A DNA stretch of 32,243 nucleotides from Bradyrhizobiaceae bacterium PARB1. GTDB taxonomy: Bacteria > Pseudomonadota > Alphaproteobacteria > Rhizobiales > Xanthobacteraceae. The notes under the pieces were generated by a model. The model was not told the origin of the DNA. It ran no database searches and was given only the letters and a program-made list of their open reading frames with translations. Location: NCBI GenBank assembly GCA_002256345.1, contig NKIY01000021.1, positions 1-32,243 of the forward strand, written 5' to 3'. Positions 7,490 to 15,744 of this stretch are shown in pieces. Made by a program: the position numbers and the translations under genes. Numbering within the stretch: the stretch's first letter is position 1; every line of letters begins with the position of its first letter.

Positions 7490-7523
7490 GCCCGGCATCC
7501 CACCGGGCGCAAATCCTATGGAG
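7490..7523 (+). promoter_or_regulatory. Hairpin-RBS unit 3
   Basis: Stem GCCCGG/CCGGGC at 7490-7508, with the same CATCCC-type loop as unit 1. It is followed by an A-rich spacer and the site TGGAG, with ATG at 7530. The T-tract of the other units is missing, so this copy looks diverged. Confidence 0.45.
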
Positions 7524-7529
7524 TTTCCC

Positions 7530-7931
7530 ATGCCGAAATTTGTCGTCAGCAAAGGCCATGACGCCTTCGTCTATTATGAAACCGTCGTTGAAGCCGACAC
7601 GCCCGAGGAGGCGCGAGCACTCGCCACGAGCGTCCATTACAATGGCGAGTGGCTCGCCACCGGATATGTGCAGGAGTTCGATGACTACGAAATCGACGAG
7701 CACAGCGGCGTGCGCCTGCTCGAAAGCGGCGAGACCGTCGAGGCGTTCCTGACCATCGGCGTCACCGCGCAGGAACGCGATGCGTTGCTGGCGGGCCTTC
7801 GGCTTCTTCAACTCGCCCTTGCACGCGGACCCATCGACCCGCCGCTCAGGAGCGTCCTCACCGACGACGATGCACACGCCGGCCTTGATCTCACACAGAT
7901 CGACGCGCTGTGCGAACGCATCAACGTCTAG
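7530..7931 (+). CDS. Hypothetical acidic protein
   Basis: A 133-residue protein starting MPKFVVSKGHDAFVYYETVV. The N-terminal half, with repeated acidic and aromatic residues and ADTPEEARALA, resembles small sensor-like or DpnD/PcfM-like domains that bear a 'VEADxxEEA' turn; this likeness is weak. The C-terminal half has a helix RDALLAGLRLLQLALARG and ends DALCERINV. The start at 7530 has GGAG 6 nt upstream; an ATG at 7518 is too close to the hairpin. The next gene follows after 9 nt. Confidence 0.65.
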   Translation: MPKFVVSKGHDAFVYYETVVEADTPEEARALATSVHYNGEWLATGYVQEFDDYEIDEHSGVRLLESGETVEAFLTIGVTAQERDALLAGLRLLQLALARGPIDPPLRSVLTDDDAHAGLDLTQIDALCERINV

Positions 7932-7940
7932 GAGGCGTCT

Positions 7941-8135
7941 ATGTATGCGGCCTATCTGCGCCTCGAACTCCGCGTGTGGGACAGCGACCGCGCCGTCATC
8001 CGCGCCGCCAGCCGCAAGCTGGCTCCATTCGCCCGACGAGACCCGGCCAGCAGGGACGCGCGCAAGCACTTCTATCGCGAGATGCTTCACCACCACGCCG
8101 ATGCTCGGAGGCTTGTGTTGCAATTCCGTCTCTGA
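7941..8135 (+). CDS. Small basic hypothetical protein
   Basis: A 64-residue, Arg-rich protein starting MYAAYLRLELRVWDSDRAVI. An excellent AGGAGG site 6 nt upstream supports translation. It lies 9 nt after the previous stop, so the two are probably in one operon. No family recognised. Confidence 0.6.
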   Translation: MYAAYLRLELRVWDSDRAVIRAASRKLAPFARRDPASRDARKHFYREMLHHHADARRLVLQFRL

Positions 8136-8162
8136 CGCCACCGGCGTCCCATTCCTCATCTT

Positions 8163-8197
8163 GCCCGGCCTCGCGCCGGGCTTTGTCGTTTCAGGAG
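8163..8197 (+). promoter_or_regulatory. Hairpin-RBS unit 4
   Basis: Stem GCCCGGC/GCCGGGC, then TTTGTCGTTTC and AGGAG, with ATG at 8204. From the stem to the base before the ATG it matches 8921-8961 at 38 of 41 positions (hand count). The two changes near the end lie in the spacer. Confidence 0.6.
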
Positions 8198-8203
8198 CCC
8201 GCT

Positions 8204-8626
8204 ATGCCGATTTATACTATCGAGACCACCTACCACCTGCCCGTCTACCGTCAGCGAACCTACAACGCCGACACGATCGCAGATGCTTGCCGCAAAGCCA
8301 TCGAGGACGATGGCTGGGCCGATGCCAAGGAGGACGTCGACACTTCCGGCGAAACCTATGTTTCCGGAATCTGGCAGGGCGCCGACGCGGCCTATTCCGG
8401 TCCGGCAATCCTCATCCCCTCGCAGTTCGCCGAAACCGTCGAACGCAAGGCGGGACATTTCGAGATCCTGCTTGGCCTGCTCAAGCTCCTGCTCGCGGAC
8501 GTGCAGGTCGCCCGACCGTCGTCACAGGAATGGATTGCTCGCGCCACCTGGGCCGTCGCCCGTGGCGAGGCGATCATCGCCGGCGCGCGCGATCCTGACG
8601 CTCCCGTCGAGGGAGACCGGCCATGA
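8204..8626 (+). CDS. Hypothetical protein, Ala/Asp-rich
   Basis: A 140-residue protein starting MPIYTIETTYHLPVYRQRTY. The N-terminal part carries NADTIADACRKAIEDDGW, again a strand followed by a helix bearing an acidic 'A-D-T/S-x-x-x-A' turn. That turn also occurs in the genes at 7530 and 8623, so the three may share a small fold. The C-terminal half is helical (FEILLGLLKLLLADVQ). The start follows AGGAG, and the stop overlaps the next start (ATGA at 8623). Confidence 0.65.
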   Translation: MPIYTIETTYHLPVYRQRTYNADTIADACRKAIEDDGWADAKEDVDTSGETYVSGIWQGADAAYSGPAILIPSQFAETVERKAGHFEILLGLLKLLLADVQVARPSSQEWIARATWAVARGEAIIAGARDPDAPVEGDRP

Positions 8627-8895
8627 CGCAGTACATCGTCAAGATCGGCTTCTGGCTGCGCGCCTATGACGGTTTCACTGTCGAGGCCGATAGCGACGCC
8701 GAGGCGATCGGAATAGCCAAAGCGGCCGCCACAATCGCGATGGAGGCATCCGGTCAGCCGGAACATGTCGAGATCGAGGAGCGGCGCGAGGGTGTCATCA
8801 TCTACATCGATCGCGTCGCGGCGGATGCCCGCCAGACCGTCATAGAAGACGTCGCGTTCGACGACGACCGCATCCATCCCGCACCAGCGGACTGA
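8623..8895 (+). CDS. Small hypothetical protein, coupled
   Basis: A 90-residue acidic protein starting MTQYIVKIGFWLRAYDG, followed by VEADSDAEAIGIAKAAA. The strand-turn-helix at the start resembles the N-termini of the 7530 and 8204 products. It overlaps the previous gene by 4 nt and probably depends on it for translation. Function unknown. Confidence 0.65.
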   Translation: MTQYIVKIGFWLRAYDGFTVEADSDAEAIGIAKAAATIAMEASGQPEHVEIEERREGVIIYIDRVAADARQTVIEDVAFDDDRIHPAPAD

Positions 8896-8920
8896 CCCCC
8901 ATCATCATCCCCTTCAATCA

Positions 8921-8955
8921 GCCCGGCTTCGCGCCGGGCTTTGTCGTTTCAGGAG
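8921..8955 (+). promoter_or_regulatory. Hairpin-RBS unit 5
   Basis: Near copy of unit 4: stem GCCCGGC/GCCGGGC, TTTGTCGTTTC, AGGAG, with ATG at 8962. The loop differs by one base. The conservation covers the spacer and the ribosome-binding site as well as the hairpin, which suggests duplication of a working unit. Confidence 0.6.
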
Positions 8956-8961
8956 CCTGCC

Positions 8962-9378
8962 ATGACCGACTACTTCACCCACTTTTCCTGCCTGCTCGAC
9001 GTCGGTACGCCCGACAACGCCGCTCGCGCCCTTGATCTTTACAATCAGCTTTCCGAAGAGGGCGCTTCGGAAGTACCGCCCTCCGACGGCTTCCTCCTGT
9101 CGATCCAGCCCGAGTACGGCGGCGCCAAGCTCTGGATGCGCGATGACGTCACCGGCGACCCGGAGCGCCTGCTCCAGTTCGTCAAGCTGTGTGCTGCTAC
9201 GTTCGGTCTGACCGGCCGTTGGGGCTTCCAATACGCCAACATCTGCTCGAAGCCGCGCGTCGACGGCTTCGGCGGTGGCGCGCATGTGCTCGATCTCGCC
9301 ACAGGGGAAACCGTCGCCTGGACCTACACCGACGGCTGGCTTGCCGACGTGCTTGGTGGAGGTGGTCCAGATGCCTGA
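8962..9378 (+). CDS. Hypothetical protein
   Basis: A 138-residue acidic protein starting MTDYFTHFSCLLDVG. It has IQPEYGGAKLWMRDDVTGD, the aromatic stretch TGRWGFQYANICSKPR, and a C-terminal ETVAWTYTDGWL. I do not recognise a named family. It overlaps the next gene by 8 nt, so the pair is probably co-translated. The AGGAG site of hairpin-RBS unit 5 serves its start. Confidence 0.7.
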   Translation: MTDYFTHFSCLLDVGTPDNAARALDLYNQLSEEGASEVPPSDGFLLSIQPEYGGAKLWMRDDVTGDPERLLQFVKLCAATFGLTGRWGFQYANICSKPRVDGFGGGAHVLDLATGETVAWTYTDGWLADVLGGGGPDA

Positions 9379-10015
9379 GATCATCGAGACCACGGTCTTT
9401 CGGCTCAGCGAGCTTTCCGACGCGGCGAAGGACAGGGCCCGCGCCTGGTATCGAGAAGGCGGATTTGATTACGACTGGTACGATGCGGTCTATGAGGACT
9501 TCGAGCGGACTGCGGAAATCCTCGGAATCCGCTTCAAGACCCGCAGCGTTCGCCTTATGGGCGGCGGCACGCGTCAGGAGCCGCGCATCTCCTTCACGGG
9601 CTTCTGGTCCCAGGGCGATGGTGCGTCGTTCGAATGCTATTACTCCTACCGGAAGAGTGCCTCGGCAGAGATCCGATCCTACGCGCCGCAGGACAAGGAG
9701 CTGCATGAGATCGCCGATGCGTTGCTGGCGATCCAGCGCCGCAATTTCTATCAGCTTCATGCCGAGGCCAGCCGCCAAGGTCGATATTATCACGAGTATT
9801 GCATGTCGATCTCGGTCGAGCGCGACAGCCCGACGTATCAGGACATGACCCCCGACGCCGAGGAGATCGTGACCGAGGCGCTGCGAGATCTCGCTCGCTG
9901 GCTCTATCGCCAGCTTGAGCGCGAGTACGAGTACCTGTCCTCGGACGAGATAGTCGACGAAACGATCGTCGCCAATGGATACACCTTCACCGAATCCGGC
10001 CGTCGCTTCGGCTGA
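9371..10015 (+). CDS. Antitoxin-like accessory protein (label uncertain)
   Basis: A 214-residue protein with an N-terminal LSELSDAAKDRARAWYREG, then YDWYDAVYEDFERTAEILGI, a beta-rich SFTGFWSQGDGASFECYY, and a helical end (ALRDLARWLYRQLEREYEYL). Proteins with this pattern are often labelled 'antitoxin of toxin-antitoxin stability system' on proteobacterial plasmids and phages. I recall the label but know no experimental basis, and no adjacent toxin is obvious; the 138-residue partner upstream is the only candidate. The ATG at 9371 lies inside the end of the previous gene. Confidence 0.65.
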   Translation: MPEIIETTVFRLSELSDAAKDRARAWYREGGFDYDWYDAVYEDFERTAEILGIRFKTRSVRLMGGGTRQEPRISFTGFWSQGDGASFECYYSYRKSASAEIRSYAPQDKELHEIADALLAIQRRNFYQLHAEASRQGRYYHEYCMSISVERDSPTYQDMTPDAEEIVTEALRDLARWLYRQLEREYEYLSSDEIVDETIVANGYTFTESGRRFG

Positions 10016-10022
10016 CGCCATT

Positions 10023-10050
10023 GAGCGCCCCATCTTCAGGCGGGGCGCTC
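10023..10050. terminator. Hairpin between convergent genes
   Basis: Perfect 9-bp stem GAGCGCCCC/GGGGCGCTC directly after the stop at 10015. It lies between this gene and the minus-strand gene that ends at 10092, so it may serve both strands. There is no strong T-run on either side. Confidence 0.5.
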
Positions 10051-10091
10051 TCATCATGTTGGCAACCGTTCCGTTGCCGGCGGTGGCCGCG

Positions 10092-10490
10092 CTACCACTC
10101 ACCCTTTCGCCCATCCACGGCATGTTCGAAGCGTAGCGCCCATGGTCGGATCGCGCGATTGTCGTCCGTTCGCGTAACGCGCAGTCGCGATATCCCCGGT
10201 ACGAGAGTCGGCGCCGCATCGAAAGCGACAGGGATCGTGTAGACCTCCCGCGCCTGCCGGTTCTGGTAGCGCGCCTCGGCATTGCTGATGACGGTGGGCG
10301 CGATGTCCCAGACCTCCGACAGCACCGCGAGGATCGCCGCAACCGCGATGACGCAGCCACGGAATGCGGCCGAGGTCGACCAATGCCCTTCACCGAAACC
10401 CGGCAGGTCGGAAGCGATTGCCGACGCGGCGAACGCAAGGATAACGAGCCAATAGAATCTCGGCGCTCGCGGGAGCAGTGACTTGATCAC
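10092..10490 (-). CDS. Putative membrane protein
   Basis: A 132-residue protein read from GTG at 10490, with AAAGGAA about 9 nt upstream. Two hydrophobic segments are visible, FYWLVILAFAASAIA (about 12-26) and CVIAVAAILAVLSEV (about 46-60). A soluble C-terminal half of mixed charge follows. This predicts a hairpin-like inner-membrane protein. It is the only minus-strand gene in the region outside mobile elements, and its upstream DNA is AT-rich (10500-10540) compared with its surroundings, as expected for a promoter. No family recognised. Confidence 0.55.
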   Translation of the reverse strand: MIKSLLPRAPRFYWLVILAFAASAIASDLPGFGEGHWSTSAAFRGCVIAVAAILAVLSEVWDIAPTVISNAEARYQNRQAREVYTIPVAFDAAPTLVPGISRLRVTRTDDNRAIRPWALRFEHAVDGRKGEW

Positions 10491-10749
10491 GAGCGTATTC
10501 CTTTCAAATACTACTATAATTTCCGGATCTATGAGGCCGAATTCGCCTCAGATCCTTTCCGCCAAATAGTAAACCAAAGTCTTTGCCGCGACGACGTGAC
10601 GCCTGAGCACCTTAGGCCGCGATCGGCGGCTTTCGGCGATTCGGCCGACGGCATGAGAGTGAGAGCGAGGCCGGGACGGATTTGAGCCTGTGCGGTCGAG
10701 AGAGAGCGCTGTGCGGCTCGATCCTGTCCCGCTCTCCCGAGGCTTTCCC
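10491..10749. other. Divergent intergenic region, leader of the methylase/helicase gene
   Basis: It contains an AT-rich part near 10500-10580 (promoter-like for the minus-strand gene) and a GC-rich part before the ATG at 10750. The latter has GGGAC...GTCCC around a GAGAGAGAGCGC core, which recalls the type-2 leaders at 2768 and 6851 in layout but not closely in sequence. Confidence 0.35.
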
Positions 10750-12984
10750 ATGAACATGATTTCCGCATCCGCGGCGGCATCCGCCACCGCGCCGCTTCCG
10801 ATTGTCCCCGATTGCGACATCCCCGCCGCTCTCTTCACTGCGGCGCAGCTTCTCCTGCCTCATATCGAGCGTGGCCAGCGCATCGATGCCGGCATGCTGC
10901 GCGACGCGATGGAAACAGCATTCGGCGCATCAGACGCCGCCGGTGCCTGGAACTGGAAAACGGCCTACGACGCCTGCGAGGCGGCGACCGTTCTCTTCCT
11001 GCGCAAATACGGCAAGGCGCTTTTCCGTAAATCCGCATCCCCGGCGACGGTGCTACCGCAGCTCGCCAAGATCGCCGGCCTGCTGCCGACGCATACCCGC
11101 CGCTCGGAGGAAGCGCAGTCCTTCCAGCAATTCTCGACGCCGATCCCGCTCGGCCTCGCGGCCGTGACGGCGGCGGCGATCACGCCCGCCGACCGCGTGC
11201 TGGAGCCGTCAGCCGGGACCGGGGTTCTCGCCATCCTGGCCGAGATCGCCTGCGGCTCGCTCGTTCTCAACGAGCTTGCTGAAACCCGCGCCGGTCTCCT
11301 TTCCCTTCTCTTTCCGGCCCTGTCCATCTCCCGCTTCGACGCGGCGCAGATCGACGATCATCTCGATGCCGGCATTCTGCCGTCCGTCGTGCTGATGAAC
11401 CCGCCGTTCTCCGCCATGGCCAATGTCGACGGCCGCATGGCGGACGCTGCCTTCCGCCATGTCGCTTCGGCGCTCGCGCGTCTCGCTCCCGGCGGCCGTC
11501 TAGTCGCCATCACCGGCGCCAACTTCGCCCCTGACACTCCGGCCTGGTCCGAAGCCTATGGCCGGCTGCAGGAACGCGGCCGCGTCGTCTTCTCCGCCGC
11601 GATCAACGGCTCAGTCTATGCCAAGCACGGCACGACCTTTCCGACGCGGCTGACCGTCATCGACAAGATGCCGGCAGACGACCCGTCCGTATTCCCGGCC
11701 GCGCCCGGCGTCGCGCCAGATGTGGCCACGCTGCTCGGATGGCTGGCCGAGCATCTGCCGCCGCGCCTGCCGATCGATCCGGCCGTCGCCGTCCCCGTGG
11801 TCGCGCCGCGCACCGTCCGCGCCTATGTCAACCGGGCGGCCAGGGCCGCGCCCGCCGTGGCGCATGCCGAGCCGAAGGGCGCTCCGCTCGACTACGAAAC
11901 CGTCGACTGGACGCCGGCGGATGCCGGTCGCCTGTCCGATGCGATCTATGAGGAATACGGGCTCCAGACCATCCGGATTTCCGGGGCTCAGGCGCATCCG
12001 ACCCAGCTCGTGCAGTCGGCCGCCATGGCGAGCGTCGCCCCGCCGAAGCCGAGCTATCGACCGACACTGCCGGCGAACGTCGTCGATCTCCTCTCCGACG
12101 CGCAGCTCGAAACGGTGATCTATGCCGGCGAGGCGCATTCGGATTTCCTCGCCGGCGCGTGGACGGTCGACGACACCTTCGACAAGCTGACCGCCGCGTC
12201 CGAGGACGCCAAGGACGCTGTGCGTCTGCGCCAGGGCTTCATGATCGGCGACGGCACCGGCGTCGGCAAGGGCCGGGAATCGGCTGCGATCATTCTCGAC
12301 AACTGGCTCCAGGGACGGCGCAAGGCCGTCTGGATCTCGAAGTCGGACAAGCTGATCGAGGACGCGCAACGCGACTGGGGCGCGCTCGGCATGGAGCGCT
12401 TGCTGGTCACGCCGCTGTCGCGTTTCCCGCAGGGCAAGCCGATCACCCTGAACGAGGGCATCCTATTTTTAACCTATGCCACGCTGCGCTCCGACGACCG
12501 CGGAGAGAGGGTTTCCAGGGTCAAACAAATCGTCGAATGGTTTGGGCCCGACTTCGATGGAGTGATCATTTTCGACGAGGCGCATGCCATGCAGAACGCC
12601 GCTGGCGGCAAGGGAGAACGCGGTGACGTCGCCGCATCGCAGCAGGGCCGCGCCGGCCTGCGCATCCAGCACGCGCTTCCCAATGCCCGCGTCGTCTATG
12701 TCTCCGCCACCGGCGCGACCACCGTTCACAATCTCGCCTATGCGCAGCGGCTCGGCCTGTGGGGCGGCGAGGATTTCCCCTTCGCCACGCGCGCCGAGTT
12801 CGTCGAGGCGATCGAGGCCGGCGGCGTGGCGGCGATGGAGGTGCTCGCCCGCGACCTGCGCGCGCTCGGCCTCTACACCGCCCGCTCGCTTTCCTTCGCC
12901 GGCGTCGAATACGAGCTCATCGAGCACGAACTGACGCCTCAGCAGGTTCGCATCTACGATGCCTATGCCGGCGCCTTCGCCGTC
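10750..12984 (+). pseudogene. Methyltransferase/strawberry-notch helicase, 5' part (interrupted)
   Basis: The first 745 residues of a gene that continues at 19469. Around residue 152 lies the SAM-binding motif LEPSAGTG, and near 217 the catalytic NPPF of an N6-adenine DNA methyltransferase. Around residue 500 lies the Walker A motif GDGTGVGKGR and near 607 the DEAH box (IFDEAHAM), followed by VSATGATT, as in the strawberry-notch (SBNO) group of SF2 helicases. Homology ends at AYAGAFAV, where mobile DNA begins, and a spurious frame runs to a stop at 13020. The joined gene would be about 1450 residues, normal for this plasmid family. The start at 10750 is the first ATG before the conserved region. 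The truncated product keeps the methyltransferase domain and the ATPase motifs but lacks the C-terminal helicase half. Confidence 0.85.
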
Positions 12985-13007
12985 TTATGGGCAGCTGCCC
13001 ATAATGC
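12982..13007. repeat. Diverged RIT-type end with 20-bp palindrome
   Basis: It starts exactly where the helicase gene is cut. Against the RIT end at 15642-15667, in the same orientation, it matches 18 of 26 positions with no gap (hand count), including an unbroken CATAATGC. Positions 12985-13004 form a perfect palindrome (TTATGGGCAG/CTGCCCATAA). It may be the true left end of the first insertion, or the relic of another RIT-like element. Confidence 0.45.
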
Positions 13008-13011
13008 AGAG

Positions 13012-13090
13012 CGTTTTTAGCTTGGCGTCGCGCAGGAATGCAGGTGGCGAGAGTGCGCTACGGTGGGTCGCGACGGTTAGCTAAAAACGT
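13012..13090. repeat. 79-bp imperfect inverted repeat
   Basis: CGTTTTTAGCT at 13012-13022 is repeated inverted as AGCTAAAAACG near 13079-13089. Pairing continues inward through a GTCGCG/CGCGAC segment with a few mismatches. It fills the gap between the diverged RIT-type end and the IS91-like element. It could be a small non-autonomous element or part of the IS91 replication-origin end. Confidence 0.4.
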
Positions 13091-13372
13091 GTTGGACTAA
13101 GCCGCCGGCACAGGGTGGCTGCTATGGGCGTTTAATCGAGGCCTTACCCATAAACAGGCGTGGCGTGGGTGCGGGCGTTGTCGTGAACGCGATTGCAGGG
13201 GTCGCGCGAGCCGACGGCGGCACGGAAATCGGTTGCGGCAAGGTGCGGACCGGCGTCGCGCTCTGCCGGGAGGGGCCGGAGGGCACGACGGCGCGCATTT
13301 TCGCGGGGCCGGCTCGGTTTCTTCTGCCGAACGGCCCGTGCCTGCGGTGGCGACGAAAGCGGGGCGCTTCTT

Positions 13373-14575
13373 TCATGATGTATCCCAGTATGGTGGCGGG
13401 CCGGTGCCGGCGTCGAAGATTTCGACGGTGATCATCTGCCCGTGATGACAAGCCGGGCATTGCCTGAGCGAATGACCGGTGAGATCCTCGTAGCGGTCGC
13501 GATAGTCCTTTGCGGATCGGCTTTCCGACGGCTTGGGAACCGGCATGCCGAGCAGGGCGCGGCAGTGGGCGAGCTTTTCCACGCGATAGCGATTGCCGAG
13601 AAAGCCGTAGTAGCGGATGCGGTGGAAGCCTTCGGGCAGGACGTGAAGCAGGAAGCGGCGGATGAACTCGTCGGCCGCAACGGTCATGACCTTCTGCTGA
13701 TTGCCGTGCCGATAGTCCTTCCAGCGGAAACGAACGGTGCCGTCCTCGATGGCGACGAGACGGTTGTTGGAGATGGCGACGCGGTGGGTATAGCGGCCGA
13801 CGTAGTCGAGGACCTGCCCGGGTCCGGCGAAGGGTGGCTTGGCATAGACGACCCACTCGGCCTTTCGTAGCGGCGCCAAATAACGCAGGAAGGCGCCACG
13901 CTCGCTCAGGTCCTGCAAGCCAGAGAAGAATTTCAGCTGGCCGGCGTCGAAGGCTTTCTCGAGATGTTCCAGGAACAATCGCCGGAACAGGCGCGAGAGA
14001 ACCCGGACCGGCAGGAAGAAGCCAGGCTTGCAGGTGATCCACCGCTGGCCGTCCGCAGACAGGCCGCCGCCTGCGACGACGCAATGTAGATGCGGATGAT
14101 GAAGCACGTTCTGGCCCCAGGTGTGCAGCACCGCGAAGAAGCCGATCTCGGCACCCAGATGCTTGGGATCTGCGGCGATGGTGCGCAGGGTCTCGGCGGT
14201 GGCGCGGAAGAGAAGGCTGTAGACGAGCGCCTTGTTCTGGTAGGCGATGGCGGCAATATCGCCCGGCAGCGTGAAGACGACGTGAAAGTATTGCGTGTCG
14301 AGAAGCTCGGCGCGGCGATCCTCCAGCCATTGCGCGCGGGCCAGCGATTGGCAGCGGGGACAATGCCTGTCGCGGCAGCTGTTGAAGGCGATGCGCCGGT
14401 GGCCGCATTGATCGCATGCTTCGACGTGCCCGCCGAGCGCGGCGGTCCGGCACAATTCGATCGCCGTCATGATGCGGCGCTGGGCGGTCGACAGCGACGT
14501 GTCATGCTGAGCACGATAGGCTTCCCCGTAGCAGCGGAGGATATCCGCCACTTCCGGCCCGGAGCGGGCCACCAC
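13373..14575 (-). CDS. IS91-family HUH transposase
   Basis: About 400 residues, the usual family length. Near the N-terminus is a zinc-binding region CDQCGHRRI...CRDRHCPRC. The HUH metal site is in LHHPHLHCVVAGGG (about residue 165). The catalytic tyrosines are in LDYVGRYTHRVAISNN. The start is set at GTG 14575, 9 nt after the recombinase stop at 14584, because the same frame upstream overlaps the recombinase gene antisense-free but without family residues. An ATG at 14470 would lose a conserved helical start. All catalytic motifs are intact, so the element may be active. The enzyme nicks ssDNA at the element's origin end and moves it by a rolling-circle process. Confidence 0.85.
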   Translation of the reverse strand: MVARSGPEVADILRCYGEAYRAQHDTSLSTAQRRIMTAIELCRTAALGGHVEACDQCGHRRIAFNSCRDRHCPRCQSLARAQWLEDRRAELLDTQYFHVVFTLPGDIAAIAYQNKALVYSLLFRATAETLRTIAADPKHLGAEIGFFAVLHTWGQNVLHHPHLHCVVAGGGLSADGQRWITCKPGFFLPVRVLSRLFRRLFLEHLEKAFDAGQLKFFSGLQDLSERGAFLRYLAPLRKAEWVVYAKPPFAGPGQVLDYVGRYTHRVAISNNRLVAIEDGTVRFRWKDYRHGNQQKVMTVAADEFIRRFLLHVLPEGFHRIRYYGFLGNRYRVEKLAHCRALLGMPVPKPSESRSAKDYRDRYEDLTGHSLRQCPACHHGQMITVEIFDAGTGPPPYWDTS

Positions 14576-14583
14576 CGCGCCGC

Positions 14584-15465
14584 TCAGAAGTATTGCGGTT
14601 TGGCGGGCGGCGGCAGGATCGGTGCCGGACGCGGCAAAAGCTCGAACGGGCTCGACGTGGCGCAGACCTTGTTGGTGGCAATCCTCAGGTAATGGGCGGT
14701 GGTCGCGAGACCCCTGTGACCGAGCAGCAGTTGAATGGTGCGCACGTCGGCACCAGCCTCCAGCAAATGGACGGCAAAGGCGTGCCGCAAGCTGTGCGGC
14801 GTGACCGGTTTGGACAATCCGGAAAGGTCGTGCGCTTTCGCGCAGGCTTGTCCCACCGCATCCCTGGTGATCGGCTGGCCGGCACGATCGCCGGGGAAGA
14901 GCCACCCCTGTGGCCGGCACATCTTCCAATAGTTGCGCAGGATCTCCAGGAGCTTGGGCGACAGCATCACGTAGCGGTCCTTCTGGCCTTTGCCCTGCTC
15001 GACGCGGATGACCATTCTCAGGCTGTCGATGCCCGTGGGCTTCAGCTGTACCGCTTCCGAGATGCGCAAGCCGGCGGCATAGCACGTGGTCAGGATGGCA
15101 TGGTGTTTGACGTTGAGAACGCAGCCGAGGAACTGCTGGACTTCCTCAGGACTGAGTATGATCGGCAGCTTCTGCGGCTTCTTGGGTAGCGGGAGGACCT
15201 CTTCAGGCACCCAGTCCCTCGCGAGTGTCACAGTGTAGAGAAAGCGCAGCGCCGCAATGGCGGTATGGATCGAGCCGGGCGCCAGCTTCTTCTCGTTGAC
15301 CAGATAGACCTGATAGGTCCGAATGTCCTCGCGCCCGAGCAATTCCGGCGATTTACAGAAGTAGCGAGCGAATAGCGACACCTGTTGCAGATACGAGAGC
15401 TGGGTGTTGAGCGCGAGGTTGCGTACCTGCATGTCCTCGCTCATGCGCTGGCGAAGTCGGGTCAT
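14584..15465 (-). CDS. IS91-associated tyrosine recombinase
   Basis: 293 residues, with a core-binding N-terminal domain (about 10-95, including ARYFCKSPELLGREDIRTYQ) and a catalytic domain with the Arg in AAGLRISEAVQL, HSLRHAFAVHLLEAG, LLGHRGLATTAHY and the nucleophilic Tyr at the end of that motif. The full R-H-R-H-Y set is visible. The ATG at 15465 has AAAGGAGGAG a few bases upstream, a very strong site. The transposase follows without a gap, so the pair is one operon. The role in IS91-type transposition is not established; it may resolve intermediates. Confidence 0.85.
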   Translation of the reverse strand: MTRLRQRMSEDMQVRNLALNTQLSYLQQVSLFARYFCKSPELLGREDIRTYQVYLVNEKKLAPGSIHTAIAALRFLYTVTLARDWVPEEVLPLPKKPQKLPIILSPEEVQQFLGCVLNVKHHAILTTCYAAGLRISEAVQLKPTGIDSLRMVIRVEQGKGQKDRYVMLSPKLLEILRNYWKMCRPQGWLFPGDRAGQPITRDAVGQACAKAHDLSGLSKPVTPHSLRHAFAVHLLEAGADVRTIQLLLGHRGLATTAHYLRIATNKVCATSSPFELLPRPAPILPPPAKPQYF

Positions 15466-15643
15466 GACAAACTCCTCCTTTGTCTGATGGAATAGGCTGC
15501 AAGCAGCCGCTCCATTCTCGCGCAGTTGGAGATCTATTTACACGCATGACCGGCGCCCGAGGCGACGACGCCGTCAAGACCGCGCCGTCGGCGAAGGCCC
15601 TGTTTGCCGCTCCGCGACTGCGGAGCGGGTTAGTCCAAGATGC

Positions 15644-15673
15644 CTAATCGCGAGGTGGGCATAATGCGAAGGA
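15644..15673 (+). repeat. RIT left inverted repeat
   Basis: 30 bp starting CTAATCGCGAGGTGGGCATA. It is a perfect inverse of 19439-19468. Confidence 0.9.
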
Positions 15674-15744
15674 ACGCGACACGATCACGATCATTCGCGG
15701 ATTTGAGGGCCACGTCCTTCACATTATTTCTCCTTTGCATGAGT

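Larger units (their letters stand above)
13092..15638 (-). mobile_element. IS91-like element with accessory tyrosine recombinase
   Basis: About 2.5 kb, with TTGGACTAA at 13092-13100 and its inverse TTAGTCCAA at 15630-15638 as candidate ends. It encodes a tyrosine recombinase followed by an HUH/Y2 transposase, both on the minus strand. This is a known layout among IS91-family elements of alphaproteobacteria. The exact ends are inferred from the short inverted repeat only. IS91 elements move by a rolling-circle-type mechanism and leave no target duplication, so flanks cannot confirm the limits. Confidence 0.6.

Noticed and set aside
12985-13020. C-terminal extension of the truncated helicase (LWAAAHNAERF)
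   Set aside because: These residues are read from the inserted mobile DNA and have no counterpart in the family; they are a by-product of the insertion.
13080-13100. Integron attC-like site (GTTGGAC next to an inverted repeat)
   Set aside because: Only one core-like heptamer fits, the partner core is missing, and no integrase of the integron type is present. The tyrosine recombinases here belong to IS91-like and RIT elements.
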